DNA of 16,580 nt from LCIL01 sp041480845 (GCA_041480845.1 JBGPAU010000016.1:1-16580), one strand, 5' to 3'; numbered from the stretch's first letter, positions 1 to 7,642 are shown. Notes: generated by a model not told the origin, from the letters alone. Made by a program: numbers and translations.

Positions 1-1677
1 CGGATCGTGTTCTTCTAAGGTGTTGCCTTTCCAGTCCATAACTTTGGTTATGGCGGTAAGGGGTTGAGCAATTCCCTGATTTGCAAAAACGCCAAATGCC
101 ACCGCCATGTCATAAGGCCTTACCAACAGTCCTCCTAGGGTTGCCGAAAGTCCGTAATCTTTGGGGTCGGTTATTGTTGTTAATCCCATTTGTTTTACAA
201 AGGCAATAAAATTTTCTACTCCGTTTAAAGCTAAGACTCTGACGGCGGGCATGTTGTAAGAATTTCCCAAGGCAAATCTTGCTTCAACCAAGCCGTGGAA
301 AGTGCCGTCGTAATTTACGGGACAATATGTTGGTTGGCCAACCACGTCAAAACAGGTGGGTACGTCGGCAAGAGCGGTCGCGGGAGTGACTTTTTGGTCT
401 TTTATGGCAAGGGCATAATTAAGCGGTTTAATTGAACTACCCGGTTGGCGTGAGGATAGGGTCACGTTCACTTTCCCATCCTCATCTTTTGCAAAATAAT
501 CTTTTGAGCCGACCATGGCTAAAATTTCTCCGGTTGACGGACGTGTGACAATAGCGCTACCATTTCCAACCTTCTGCTTTTTAAGCTTGCCAACCTCGGT
601 AGCAACTGCCAATTGGGCGAAATTTTGGACATCAAGGTCAAGTGTTGTGTAAACCCTAAGACCCCCTTGTTCCACCATTTTGTCACCGTATTTACCGGCA
701 AGTTGTTCCTTAATCCAAAGGGCAAAATGGGGAGCCTGGGGGGGGTTGATTGAAGCGTATACCAACGGCTCCTGATCTACCTTATTTGATTCATCCTGCG
801 TGATATATTTGTTGGCAACCATTTGTTTAAGGACTTCTTCTTGGCGCCCTTTTGCGAGTTCTGGATGTGCACCGAAAGGAGAATAGGTTGACGGTGCTTG
901 AGGAAGTCCTGCCAAAAGTGCCGACTCCGCAAGATTCAGATCTTTTGCAGGTTTATTAAAATATGTTTCGCTGGCTGCCTCAATTCCGTATGCAGTTCCT
1001 CCATAGGGAATCGTGTTTAAGTACATCTCTAAAATTTGGTCTTTTCTATAGACTCCTTCGACAATAATGGTCAAAACCACTTCCTGAGCTTTTCGTCTGA
1101 TAGTTCTCTCGTTAGTCAGAAGCGCATTTTTAACGAGTTGCTGAGTGATGGTGGAACCCCCCTGAAGCGAACGCTTAAAAATTGTGTTAAAAACCGCCCT
1201 GGCAATTCCTGTAATGGAGAATCCCTGATTCTTGTAAAAATTTTTGTCTTCTATAGATATAGTTGCCTCTTTTAAATAGGTCGGCATGTCGGTTAGGGAG
1301 ATGGGTGTTCTTTTCTTGTCGGTATATATTTCATAAATTAATCTTCCGCTGCGGTCCAAGATTTTTGTGGAGACAGGCATAGTTTCCGAGGTGAGCCGTG
1401 TAGGCAGGGGAATCCCCCAAAAAAGATAAATCCCGACGGTGAAAACAACCCCCCAATAAATCAGACCTTTTATCCCCCTTCGCGAAACACCGAGAGCGTG
1501 AGCCTGCGGATTGAAGCGAAGAGTTTTTCGCTTCGGAGGGAGTGCGCTCTCGCGACGTAAGCGTGGGGAGAAGATACCCTGACCGTGAGGTCGAGGTAGC
1601 TTCATTCCCCTTTTTGTTGTAAAAAGCGGCTTAAGTTTGCGGGTGATCCGGAAAAATATTTTTTTGTTTCTTTTCAT
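1..1677 (-). CDS. Class A penicillin-binding protein (bifunctional transglycosylase/transpeptidase), C-terminus cut by the window edge
   Basis: Peptidoglycan synthase that polymerises lipid II and cross-links stem peptides on the outer face of the membrane. Reading from the ATG at 1677, 559 codons run to the window edge in one open frame. A very basic cytoplasmic tail of about 70 residues precedes one membrane segment (about 71-90). The GT51 domain follows, with EDKNFY (143-148, catalytic Glu143), GGSTITQQLVKN (173-184) and RRKAQE (194-199). The transpeptidase domain shows the SxxK motif SSIK (Ser414, Lys417) and SYN (473-475). The KTG motif should lie beyond the left edge. A later ATG at 1615 is possible, but the promoter -10 at 1689-1694 sits 11 bases before the 1677 start, which favours it. 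The tail contains a nested inverted repeat (1491-1552). The assignment is secure; the exact PBP1a/1b/1c subtype is not. Confidence 0.95.
   Translation of the reverse strand, partial: MKRNKKIFFRITRKLKPLFTTKRGMKLPRPHGQGIFSPRLRRESALPPKRKTLRFNPQAHALGVSRRGIKGLIYWGVVFTVGIYLFWGIPLPTRLTSETMPVSTKILDRSGRLIYEIYTDKKRTPISLTDMPTYLKEATISIEDKNFYKNQGFSITGIARAVFNTIFKRSLQGGSTITQQLVKNALLTNERTIRRKAQEVVLTIIVEGVYRKDQILEMYLNTIPYGGTAYGIEAASETYFNKPAKDLNLAESALLAGLPQAPSTYSPFGAHPELAKGRQEEVLKQMVANKYITQDESNKVDQEPLVYASINPPQAPHFALWIKEQLAGKYGDKMVEQGGLRVYTTLDLDVQNFAQLAVATEVGKLKKQKVGNGSAIVTRPSTGEILAMVGSKDYFAKDEDGKVNVTLSSRQPGSSIKPLNYALAIKDQKVTPATALADVPTCFDVVGQPTYCPVNYDGTFHGLVEARFALGNSYNMPAVRVLALNGVENFIAFVKQMGLTTITDPKDYGLSATLGGLLVRPYDMAVAFGVFANQGIAQPLTAITKVMDWKGNTLEEHDP
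1491..1552. repeat. Nested inverted repeat inside the PBP coding region
   Basis: Outer arms CGAGAGCG (1491-1498) and CGCTCTCG (1545-1552) enclose inner arms GAAGCGAA (1513-1520) and TTCGCTTC (1527-1534), each a perfect 8-bp match, with a 6-base loop GAGTTT. The two arm pairs are nearly co-centred. The repeat encodes residues 42-63 of the PBP cytoplasmic tail, where an in-frame insertion could be tolerated. Confidence 0.7.
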
Positions 1678-1688
1678 TAGGAGAGGAG

Positions 1689-1718
1689 ATTATACCGTAT
1701 ATACAAAGTATACCTCAA
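1689..1718 (-). promoter_or_regulatory. Promoter for the penicillin-binding protein gene
   Basis: On the minus strand TTGAGG (1718-1713) and TATAAT (1694-1689) are separated by 18 bases. Transcription would start near 1682, only about 4-5 bases before the ATG at 1677, so the mRNA would be nearly leaderless. The promoter is back to back with that of the gene at 1744. Confidence 0.6.
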
Positions 1719-1725
1719 ACTTTTT

Positions 1726-1734
1726 TGGTACAAT
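1726..1734 (+). promoter_or_regulatory. Extended -10 promoter for the HEPN-motif gene
   Basis: TGG-TACAAT (1726-1734) is an extended -10 element, with 9 bases between the hexamer and the ATG at 1744. No Shine-Dalgarno sequence fits in the predicted leader of 2-3 bases. No clear -35 is seen. Confidence 0.55.
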
Positions 1735-1743
1735 TAATTTTGG

Positions 1744-2253
1744 ATGGAAACGATCGAACAATTAGAAAAAAGATCCTGGTGGGGGTACCTCGGTAGTGAC
1801 CTGCAGAAACTTCTTTCGACCTCCGAATTTTTGTATAGAGTTGTGGAAGGTTGGGGGGCGGATCTTCCCGGCGGGAAAAAGGAATTTCATGATTACTCAT
1901 TTATTGTTTTTCCCGCGGCAAAAGCCTATGAGGGGTTTTTGAAAAAACTGTTCCTCGACTTGAATTTTATTACGGAAGAAGATTATTACGGCAAACATTT
2001 TAGAATCGGGAAAGCCTTAAATCCGTCCCTCCCCAAGGAACTCAGGCGCGAGGGGGTGTACGATAAGATAGTCCAAAGCTGTCAGGGAGAGGGTCTTGCC
2101 GGACGACTTTGGGAGGCGTGGAGGCTAAGCAGGAATTTAACTTTTCATTGGTTTCCAAATGAAAAAAATGCAATTACCCTTATCGAGGCAGGGGAGAGGG
2201 TCGATATGATAATCAGTGTGATTGATGAGTCGTTCAAAGAGTGTAAAATATAA
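1744..2253 (+). CDS. HEPN-motif protein, possibly related to the RnlA/LsoA toxin nuclease domain
   Basis: Small soluble protein of 169 residues without signal peptide or membrane segment. It is predicted mostly helical and rich in Trp and other aromatics. Residues 130-135 read RNLTFH, which fits the R-x4-6-H catalytic motif of HEPN ribonucleases, including the usual polar residue after the Arg. An upstream helix with FPAAKAYEGFLKKL (56-69) resembles my memory of the C-terminal HEPN (Dmd-binding) domain of RnlA. That family link is from memory, not from a search. The N-terminal RnlA domains are absent, and no antitoxin-like gene is adjacent: the next gene, 9 bases downstream, is a membrane protease. 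It could be a solitary RNase toxin, a defence effector or an RNA-processing enzyme. The start is supported by the -10 at 1729. Confidence 0.6.
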   Translation: METIEQLEKRSWWGYLGSDLQKLLSTSEFLYRVVEGWGADLPGGKKEFHDYSFIVFPAAKAYEGFLKKLFLDLNFITEEDYYGKHFRIGKALNPSLPKELRREGVYDKIVQSCQGEGLAGRLWEAWRLSRNLTFHWFPNEKNAITLIEAGERVDMIISVIDESFKECKI

Positions 2254-2254
2254 T
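2249..2254 (+). promoter_or_regulatory. -10 element overlapping the stop codon of the upstream gene
   Basis: TATAAT spans the last two codons of the HEPN-motif gene and lies 8 bases before the ATG at 2263. An AGGG just before the ATG is too close to act as a normal ribosome binding site. The gene probably has its own near-leaderless transcript in addition to any read-through. Confidence 0.5.
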
Positions 2255-2262
2255 TAACAGGG

Positions 2263-2910
2263 ATGGTTGCCAAAACTACAATCATAAAAAACGTCACGGT
2301 ATATTCGGTTTACCTTATTTTGATTTGGGCGTTTTACCGTTTTCTTTTCCGCTTGCCCGATCAGGTTGAAGAACTTGTAGTTAAACCGATTATTTGGTTG
2401 GTACCGATTATTTGGTTACTCAATAAAGAGGGGGCCGGAATCACATCATTGGGATTGACGTTTAAAAAGCTTTTTCCCGCAATTTATCTTTCAATTGGGC
2501 TAGGCGCGATTTTTGTTGCGGAGGGGCTTCTTACCAACTTCCTGAAATACGGCGGATTTCATTTTGGGGCAAATTTGGGAAGTACCCCTTTTATGGCCTC
2601 GCTTGGTCTTTCGTTTATTACCGCTTTTTCGGAAGAAACTGCATTCAGGGGATACATTTTTGGCAGGTTACTACTTGCTCTTAAAAGCGAATTAAGTGCC
2701 AATATTATTCAGACCATCCTCTGGACGGCTATTCATATTCCAATCGCCTTTTTTGTTTGGGGCTACACCCTGTCACAGGGGATGGTCTATCTCTTCCTCA
2801 CGGCTGTTTTTGGCTTAGGCTCCGCGTTTATTTTTGGAAGGACCAAAAACATAACCGGCTCGGTCCTTCTTCATGTCCTCTGGGAATGGCCGATTATTCT
2901 TTTCAGATAG
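2263..2910 (+). CDS. CPBP family intramembrane glutamic protease
   Basis: Polytopic membrane protein of 215 residues with several hydrophobic segments (about 12-30, 42-55, 70-93, 108-122, 147-167 and 174-192). It carries the CPBP/ABI (CAAX protease and bacteriocin-processing) signature: EETAFR at 124-129 gives the EExxxR motif, His158 sits in the second conserved helix, and His204 in HVLWEW is the third. Relatives are Rce1-like glutamic proteases; bacterial members process or degrade membrane peptides and are sometimes linked to bacteriocin immunity. No peptide substrate gene is seen nearby, so the physiological role is unknown. It follows the HEPN-motif gene by 9 bases in the same direction. 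Length is normal for the family. Confidence 0.88.
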   Translation: MVAKTTIIKNVTVYSVYLILIWAFYRFLFRLPDQVEELVVKPIIWLVPIIWLLNKEGAGITSLGLTFKKLFPAIYLSIGLGAIFVAEGLLTNFLKYGGFHFGANLGSTPFMASLGLSFITAFSEETAFRGYIFGRLLLALKSELSANIIQTILWTAIHIPIAFFVWGYTLSQGMVYLFLTAVFGLGSAFIFGRTKNITGSVLLHVLWEWPIILFR

Positions 2911-2911
2911 T

Positions 2912-2940
2912 TTGACATTTATTGAGTACATAAGTACCAT
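2912..2940 (+). promoter_or_regulatory. Promoter with consensus -35 for the DUF5667 gene
   Basis: TTGACA (2912-2917) and TACCAT (2935-2940) are separated by 17 bases, an ideal sigma-70 layout. Initiation near 2947 would leave about 6 bases before the ATG at 2953, with no Shine-Dalgarno sequence. Confidence 0.65.
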
Positions 2941-2952
2941 TACAGTTACCCG

Positions 2953-3579
2953 ATGTTTAAGAAGATTTTACTCGTTTCGTCGGTTTTTGCCTTTGCTTTT
3001 GCCATTCTTTCGATTTCGATTTTGCAATCAACCTCGATTTCTTACTCATTTACGGCCCAAACTTCGGGCTCCGCCGTTTTGGGGATAAAGACTCCGGAAA
3101 TTGATTATCAAATGCCCTACGAAGGGAGTGTTTTACCCGATAATCCCCTTTGGGTTTTTAAGGCCGCAAGAGACAGGATCTGGTTTCTAATAACAACATT
3201 GCCCTCCAGAAAAGCAGAATTGGCACTTCTTTTTTCGGATAAAAGGCTTGTGTCAGCTAAAATTCTTTTTGAAAAGAAAAAGCCGGACATTGCGATTTCC
3301 ACTCTAACAAAAGGGGAGAAATATCTGGAAGTTGCAGTTACTCAGGAGAAAATCGCCAGGTCGCAAGGCTTCGATACATCAGCATTTTTGACCAGACTGG
3401 CCGTCGCATCCCTCAAACATAGACAGATAATAGGGAGTTTGATGCCCTTGGTACCGGAGGACGGAAAACCGTTTGTTATCAAGACGGAAAATTATTCAAA
3501 GAACTCCTATAACGCCGCAAGAGACGCCCTAAATTCCAGAGGACTACCCGTGCCAATAAACCCATTCGATGGGGATTAA
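2953..3579 (+). CDS. Exported DUF5667-type protein of unknown function
   Basis: The 208-residue product starts with a signal-like N-terminus: Lys-rich residues 3-4, a hydrophobic stretch (about 5-24), then a Ser/Thr-rich region that could hold a cleavage site or act as an anchor. From about 53 to 133 it matches the DUF5667 pattern I know from Candidate Phyla bacteria: a YQMPYEG.VLPDNPLW segment, RDRIWFL, a KAELALLFSDKRL helix, then a STLTKGEKYLEVA helix. The region looks like charged helical hairpins. No catalytic residues are apparent. The role is unknown; an extracytoplasmic location is inferred. It has its own promoter and is followed by a long gap, so it is probably monocistronic. Confidence 0.75.
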   Translation: MFKKILLVSSVFAFAFAILSISILQSTSISYSFTAQTSGSAVLGIKTPEIDYQMPYEGSVLPDNPLWVFKAARDRIWFLITTLPSRKAELALLFSDKRLVSAKILFEKKKPDIAISTLTKGEKYLEVAVTQEKIARSQGFDTSAFLTRLAVASLKHRQIIGSLMPLVPEDGKPFVIKTENYSKNSYNAARDALNSRGLPVPINPFDGD

Positions 3580-3805
3580 TTGATGTAATCGCTTCATTTT
3601 TTTGCACCTTTTTATATGATTTAACAATCTGACGTTTTTCGATTACCGCAAAAACTTCAGGAATTATTAAAATGTCAGCCATGCCTCATGCGTAGGGTGA
3701 TATATTTTGATCAAAATCTTACCAGTTGACAGTCTAGAGGTAGTGTTTGACAATCATTGACATCACTAGTTGTAGAGTTTTTTCTTTACATGCGTGAAAG
3801 TAAAG
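3580..3805 (+). promoter_or_regulatory. Control region upstream of nrdR
   Basis: This 226-base gap holds no recognisable gene or RNA. Three features stand out. A run of seven T near 3597 could help termination, although I find no strong hairpin before it. A perfect 14-bp palindrome, ATTTTGATCAAAAT, lies at 3704-3717. Three TTGACA hexamers lie at 3726, 3747 and 3757, spaced 21 and 10 bases, close to whole helical turns. The middle one could be a -35 paired with TGTAGA (3771-3776, spacer 18), giving a leader of about 23 bases. I could not find a convincing NrdR box, although NrdR autoregulation would be expected here. Confidence 0.5.
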
Positions 3806-4240
3806 ATGAAATGTCCTTTTTGCGGAGCGGCAGACACCAGTGTCTTGGAAAGCAGAACCATAGAGGATGGTAGCTCCATCAGAAGGCGTAGGGAATGTGG
3901 AAAATGCGGCAAGCGCTTTACCACGACGGAGGAAGTAAAAAGAAGTTTCCTCTGGGTAATTAAAAAGGATGGCCGGCGCGAAGTGTTTGACAAAGAGAAG
4001 GTAAAAAGAGGTATCCTTAGGGCCATTGAAAAACGCCCGGTTTCCTTAGATCTGGTTGATGATATTACCGATCAGGTGGAAATGGAAATGCTAAGAAGCG
4101 ATAAGCAGGAAATTCCAACACGGGTTATCGGGAATGCGGTCCTTAAGAGGCTAAAGAAGGTTGATAAAGTTGCCTGGCTGAGGTTTGCAAGCGTTTATCT
4201 TGAATTTGAAGACTTAAGTGATTTTGAAAAATTAATTTAA
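3806..4240 (+). CDS. nrdR: Transcriptional repressor NrdR
   Basis: Zinc-finger and ATP-cone repressor that senses ATP/dATP and controls ribonucleotide reductase genes. The ATG at 3806 gives the family's usual opening MKCPFCG and a 144-residue protein; an in-frame GTG at 3794 would add four residues and is less likely. The zinc ribbon uses CPFC near the N-terminus and CGKCGKRF about 30 residues later, joined by an Arg-rich segment (SSIRRRREC). The ATP-cone follows from about residue 45 (VIKKDGRREVFDKEKVKRGI) to about 135. nrdJ starts 4 bases after its stop, so the two are almost certainly co-transcribed. Length and motifs are typical. Confidence 0.95.
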   Translation: MKCPFCGAADTSVLESRTIEDGSSIRRRRECGKCGKRFTTTEEVKRSFLWVIKKDGRREVFDKEKVKRGILRAIEKRPVSLDLVDDITDQVEMEMLRSDKQEIPTRVIGNAVLKRLKKVDKVAWLRFASVYLEFEDLSDFEKLI

Positions 4241-4244
4241 TAAT

Positions 4245-6710
4245 ATGCAGGTACAAGTAATAAAGCCAGCTAAAAAATATACCAACGGTGAGAGCAAGAA
4301 GCATTTAACCAATGCGGATTTTGTTTTTAAAGCTCCGGATTCTCCGACAATTCTCGAAGGAATCAGAAAAGATGTCTTTTTGGATCGATATTCTCTCAAA
4401 GACGAGGAGGGGAAAGCCCTTGAGGAATGTCCGGAGCAGGTGTGGAGGAGAGTAGCCTGGGGAATTTCGCAGCAGGAAAAGACGGCCTTAAGGAAAGAAT
4501 GGGAAGAAAAATTCTACTCCGCAATGACCGATTTTAAATTTGTTCCAGCGGGGCGAATCCTTTCGGGAGCGGGGACACCTTACCAGGTTACTTATTACAA
4601 TTGTTATGTCATTCCAAGCCCAACGGATAGTCGTGGGGGAATTATGGAAAACATAACTATGACTGTAGAAATTCAAGCCAGAGGCGGGGGGGTTGGAGTA
4701 AATCTTTCGTCCCTTAGACCCCGCGGTTCAAGGGTCAAGAAAGTAAACGGAACCTCATCGGGGCCTGTAAATTGGGCTGCCCTTTATTCAACGGCTAACC
4801 ACGACGTAATTCAACAGGGTGGCAGCAGGCGCGGTGCCCTAATGATTATGATGAACGATTGGCATCCCGATATAGAAGAATTTATTACAGTAAAACAGGA
4901 TTTAACCAAAATCCCCGGGGCCAACCTTTCGGTTTGTATTTCCGATGCTTTTATGGAAGCGGTTGTGAAGGACGCGGATTGGGATTTGGTTTTTCCCGAT
5001 AACTCTTTCTACAAATATGATGAAGAATGGGACGGAGATCTTGATAAATGGAGGCAAAAGGGGTACCCGGTTATTACTCATAAAACAGTTAAAGCAAAAG
5101 CTATTTGGGACCTAATTGCCGAGGCGGCCTGGAAGTCCGCAGAGCCGGGGGTAGTTTTTATAGACAGATATAACAAATTAAGTAACACCTGGTATTTTGA
5201 AAAAATAATTGCCACAAACCCCTGCGGAGAACAAGGACTGGGAGCATGGGGAGTTTGCAATTTGGGGCACCTTAATTTACCGGCTTTTGTCAAAAACGGG
5301 GTAATGGACTATCGCTCTCTTGGAGAACATGCGGCAATAGCTACCAGATTTTTGGATAATGTTGTTAATGCCAACTTTTATTTCTATGAAGAAAATAAAA
5401 AGATGCAGTTTGGCATCAGACGGACAGGCTTAGGAACTTTAGGCCTTGCAGATGCACTCATCGCAATGGGTATTAAATATGCGAGTAGCGAGTCGATTCC
5501 GGTAATTGAAAAAATCTATCAAACTATCCGCGATAATGCCTACACAACATCTGCACTTCTGGCTAAAGAAAAGGGACCCTTCGGCGAGTTTAATAAAGAA
5601 AAATATTTGCAGGGCGTTTTTATTAAAAAACTTCCCACAAAAATCAGAAGTCTTATTGCCAAAAACGGCATAAGAAACGCTATAATATTAACCCAGGCTC
5701 CAACCGGAACAATCTCGCTTCTTGCCGGAGTTTCATCAGGAATCGAACCGGTTTATGAGTTTTCTTATAGAAGGAGCGATAGAACAGGGGAACACGTTGT
5801 AAATCATCCTCTTTATCAAAAATGGATTGATGCACACCCCGGGGAACGGATCCCTGATTATTTTGTAGGTGCGAATCAACTGACACCGGAGGACCATATC
5901 AGGGTACAGGCGACTATTCAAAATCTGACGGATTCCTCGATCTCCAAAACCGTAAATGCTCCGAATTCTCATTCGGTAGACGATGTTAAAAAGCTGTATA
6001 GACTTGCCTATGAGCTCGGATGTAAAGGAATCGCTTATTTCAGGGAAGGCAGTAGGGTTGGAGTTTTGTCCAGGGTTGCGGATAATCAAAAAGACGCGCA
6101 AAAACAAGTTACTCTTGAGAGACCTCTTAGGGTTGATGGGGCAACATATAGAATTCCAACGCCTCTGGGAGTTTCTTTCATTACGGTAAATCAGGATACT
6201 TTCGGTAACCCGTTTGAAGTCTTTATAACCATAGGTAAAGCCGGGAGCGAAATTGCGGCCATGGCGGAAGCTTTGGGCAGGATGATTTCGACAACACTCA
6301 GGTTTGGAAATCATCTTCCGGCGATGGAGCGTGCCCGTGAGATTGTCGATCAACTAAGGAATATCGGTGGAGGGCGCTCGGTTGGTTTCGGTCCGAATAA
6401 AATAAGATCACTGCCCGATGCTGTCGCAAAGGCGTTATCATTACACTTCGGTTTTAACGGGGAAAATCATGCAGAATCGACCTTAAACGGAGAGACCGAG
6501 ATAAACCCAGAATCTAATTCGCAGGCCGGAGTCAACGCAGTAGCCTACAATGTAACATCACAAGACGGAACCGCGTCAATTGCTTCCACTCCTGCTCAGG
6601 CGGTAATTTTGAATAAAGCGGGGGATATTTGTCCTTCGTGCGGGGCCAGCGCTCTGGTTTACGAAGAAGGCTGTGCCAAGTGCCATGCATGCGGACACTC
6701 CGAGTATTAA
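4245..6710 (+). CDS. nrdJ: Adenosylcobalamin-dependent (class II) ribonucleoside reductase
   Basis: Reduces ribonucleotides to deoxyribonucleotides using a thiyl radical generated from coenzyme B12. Length is 821 residues. Visible motifs are the first redox Cys in YYNCYVIP (Cys120), the substrate loop NPCGEQ (325-330) with radical Cys327 and Glu329, and the partner Cys338 in VCNLG. A long insert-free barrel and the LTQAPTGTISLLAG motif follow. The C-terminal tail has CPSC (796-799) and CAKCHAC (810-816), resembling the Cys-rich tail that re-reduces the active site, but the protein ends CGHSEY where I would expect a final Cys. No ATP-cone is seen at the N-terminus. It sits between nrdR and the cobalamin adenosyltransferase, which supplies its cofactor. 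Confidence 0.96.
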   Translation: MQVQVIKPAKKYTNGESKKHLTNADFVFKAPDSPTILEGIRKDVFLDRYSLKDEEGKALEECPEQVWRRVAWGISQQEKTALRKEWEEKFYSAMTDFKFVPAGRILSGAGTPYQVTYYNCYVIPSPTDSRGGIMENITMTVEIQARGGGVGVNLSSLRPRGSRVKKVNGTSSGPVNWAALYSTANHDVIQQGGSRRGALMIMMNDWHPDIEEFITVKQDLTKIPGANLSVCISDAFMEAVVKDADWDLVFPDNSFYKYDEEWDGDLDKWRQKGYPVITHKTVKAKAIWDLIAEAAWKSAEPGVVFIDRYNKLSNTWYFEKIIATNPCGEQGLGAWGVCNLGHLNLPAFVKNGVMDYRSLGEHAAIATRFLDNVVNANFYFYEENKKMQFGIRRTGLGTLGLADALIAMGIKYASSESIPVIEKIYQTIRDNAYTTSALLAKEKGPFGEFNKEKYLQGVFIKKLPTKIRSLIAKNGIRNAIILTQAPTGTISLLAGVSSGIEPVYEFSYRRSDRTGEHVVNHPLYQKWIDAHPGERIPDYFVGANQLTPEDHIRVQATIQNLTDSSISKTVNAPNSHSVDDVKKLYRLAYELGCKGIAYFREGSRVGVLSRVADNQKDAQKQVTLERPLRVDGATYRIPTPLGVSFITVNQDTFGNPFEVFITIGKAGSEIAAMAEALGRMISTTLRFGNHLPAMERAREIVDQLRNIGGGRSVGFGPNKIRSLPDAVAKALSLHFGFNGENHAESTLNGETEINPESNSQAGVNAVAYNVTSQDGTASIASTPAQAVILNKAGDICPSCGASALVYEEGCAKCHACGHSEY

Positions 6711-6721
6711 TATAGCAGCAA

Positions 6722-7252
6722 ATGTCTATTGTTACGAAAACAGGGGATAAAGGGGACACGGGGTTGTACGATCGAAAAATAAGAATTCCAAAATATTCTC
6801 TAGAAATTGAGGTTCTGGGGACCATTGATGAGGCAAATAGTTTTTTAGGTTTGGCAGCATCCTCTTTGAATGAACAATTTCTTAAAAATAAAGTAATCCA
6901 AGTCCAAAGAAATCTTTTCAAATTAGGATCAATTATCGCCGGGGCAAAGTTTTCTACTTCAAAATCAGTGGTTAATAAATATGAGAAAGAAATTGATGCC
7001 TGGACTAAGATGATGCCGCCACTTTCCAATTTTGTTTTTCCGGGTGGGAGTCAGCCCGCGGGATTTTTATTTACTGCAAGAACTGTTGTCAGAAGGACAG
7101 AAAGGCTAATAGTTAAACTAAGTAGAGAAAAAGAAATTAATCCTAATGTGTTGATTTATATAAATAGGCTAAGCGATTATCTCTTTACCTTGGCAAGGTA
7201 TGTTAACTTCAGGGAGGGGGTTAAAGAAAGTTTTTGGAAAACTTCAAAATAG
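6722..7252 (+). CDS. PduO-type cob(I)alamin adenosyltransferase
   Basis: Transfers adenosyl from ATP to cob(I)alamin, giving adenosylcobalamin. Of 176 residues, the N-terminal TKTGDKGDTGLYD (5-17) is the ATP-binding loop, GTIDEANSFLGLA (33-45) the second conserved block, RRTER (124-128) the third, and NRLSDYLFTLARYVN (148-162) the fourth; all match PduO/MMAB family motifs. It lies 11 bases after nrdJ in the same direction. Since nrdJ needs adenosylcobalamin, the pair forms a functional unit. No cobalamin synthesis or transport gene is in the window, so the corrinoid is probably scavenged. Length is normal. Confidence 0.95.
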   Translation: MSIVTKTGDKGDTGLYDRKIRIPKYSLEIEVLGTIDEANSFLGLAASSLNEQFLKNKVIQVQRNLFKLGSIIAGAKFSTSKSVVNKYEKEIDAWTKMMPPLSNFVFPGGSQPAGFLFTARTVVRRTERLIVKLSREKEINPNVLIYINRLSDYLFTLARYVNFREGVKESFWKTSK

Positions 7253-7262
7253 GAGAAGTATC

Positions 7263-7291
7263 TTGGAGCGGGGGAGTGATTGATATACAAT
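7263..7291 (+). promoter_or_regulatory. Promoter upstream of the 113-residue protein gene
   Basis: TTGGAG (7263-7268) and TACAAT (7286-7291) have a 17-base spacer. The hexamer is 9 bases before the ATG at 7301, predicting a leader of only 2-3 bases. This would separate the VirD4-like pair from the nrd operon. Confidence 0.6.
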
Positions 7292-7300
7292 AATTGATAT

Positions 7301-7642
7301 ATGGCGGCCACACCCGAAGTTCCAAGACCTGGAGAACCTCAAATACAGGAGGTAAAAGAGGCTGAATTTATCGTTCCCGAAACACTGAGCCAGTCAGGAG
7401 TCAAAGTTGTTCAAAAGAACTTTACCGCGCAGGTGAAGGGTGACAAAGGTCAGCCCTTAATTCAAACTCCGCCGACTCAAGTTATTACAATTCAACCTCC
7501 GGCAGATAGCACGACACTTACCACATGGTCAAAGGGGTCAATTGCCTCGTCTTTAACATGGCTGGGAATGTTTTGGATCCGTGTTATCAAGAAAGCTTTG
7601 CATTTTGGTTGGCAGATTATTGGGGGTGGAGGTAGTAAGTAG
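7301..7642 (+). CDS. Hypothetical proline-rich protein with a hydrophobic C-terminal segment
   Basis: I do not recognise this 113-residue protein. Residues 1-75 are rich in Pro, Gln, Glu and Val and probably disordered, with two PP pairs at 57-58 and 66-67. Residues about 80-108 (SIASSLTWLGMF onward) form a hydrophobic or amphipathic helix with four Trp, and the protein ends in a Gly-rich GGGGSK tail. There is no signal peptide. Its stop is 3 bases before the GTG of the VirD4-like ATPase, so the two are translationally close and probably act together, perhaps with this protein as a membrane-attached partner. That role is inference from position only. An upstream -10 supports the ATG at 7301. 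Confidence 0.7.
   Translation: MAATPEVPRPGEPQIQEVKEAEFIVPETLSQSGVKVVQKNFTAQVKGDKGQPLIQTPPTQVITIQPPADSTTLTTWSKGSIASSLTWLGMFWIRVIKKALHFGWQIIGGGGSK

Noticed and set aside
3580..3805. Cobalamin riboswitch upstream of the B12-related operon
   Set aside because: I find none of the conserved B12-box sequence or the expected long structured leader; the gap looks like promoter and operator DNA.
5736..6353. Long open frame of 205 codons antisense to nrdJ
   Set aside because: It lies wholly within a well-supported gene on the other strand and its translation shows no recognisable domain.
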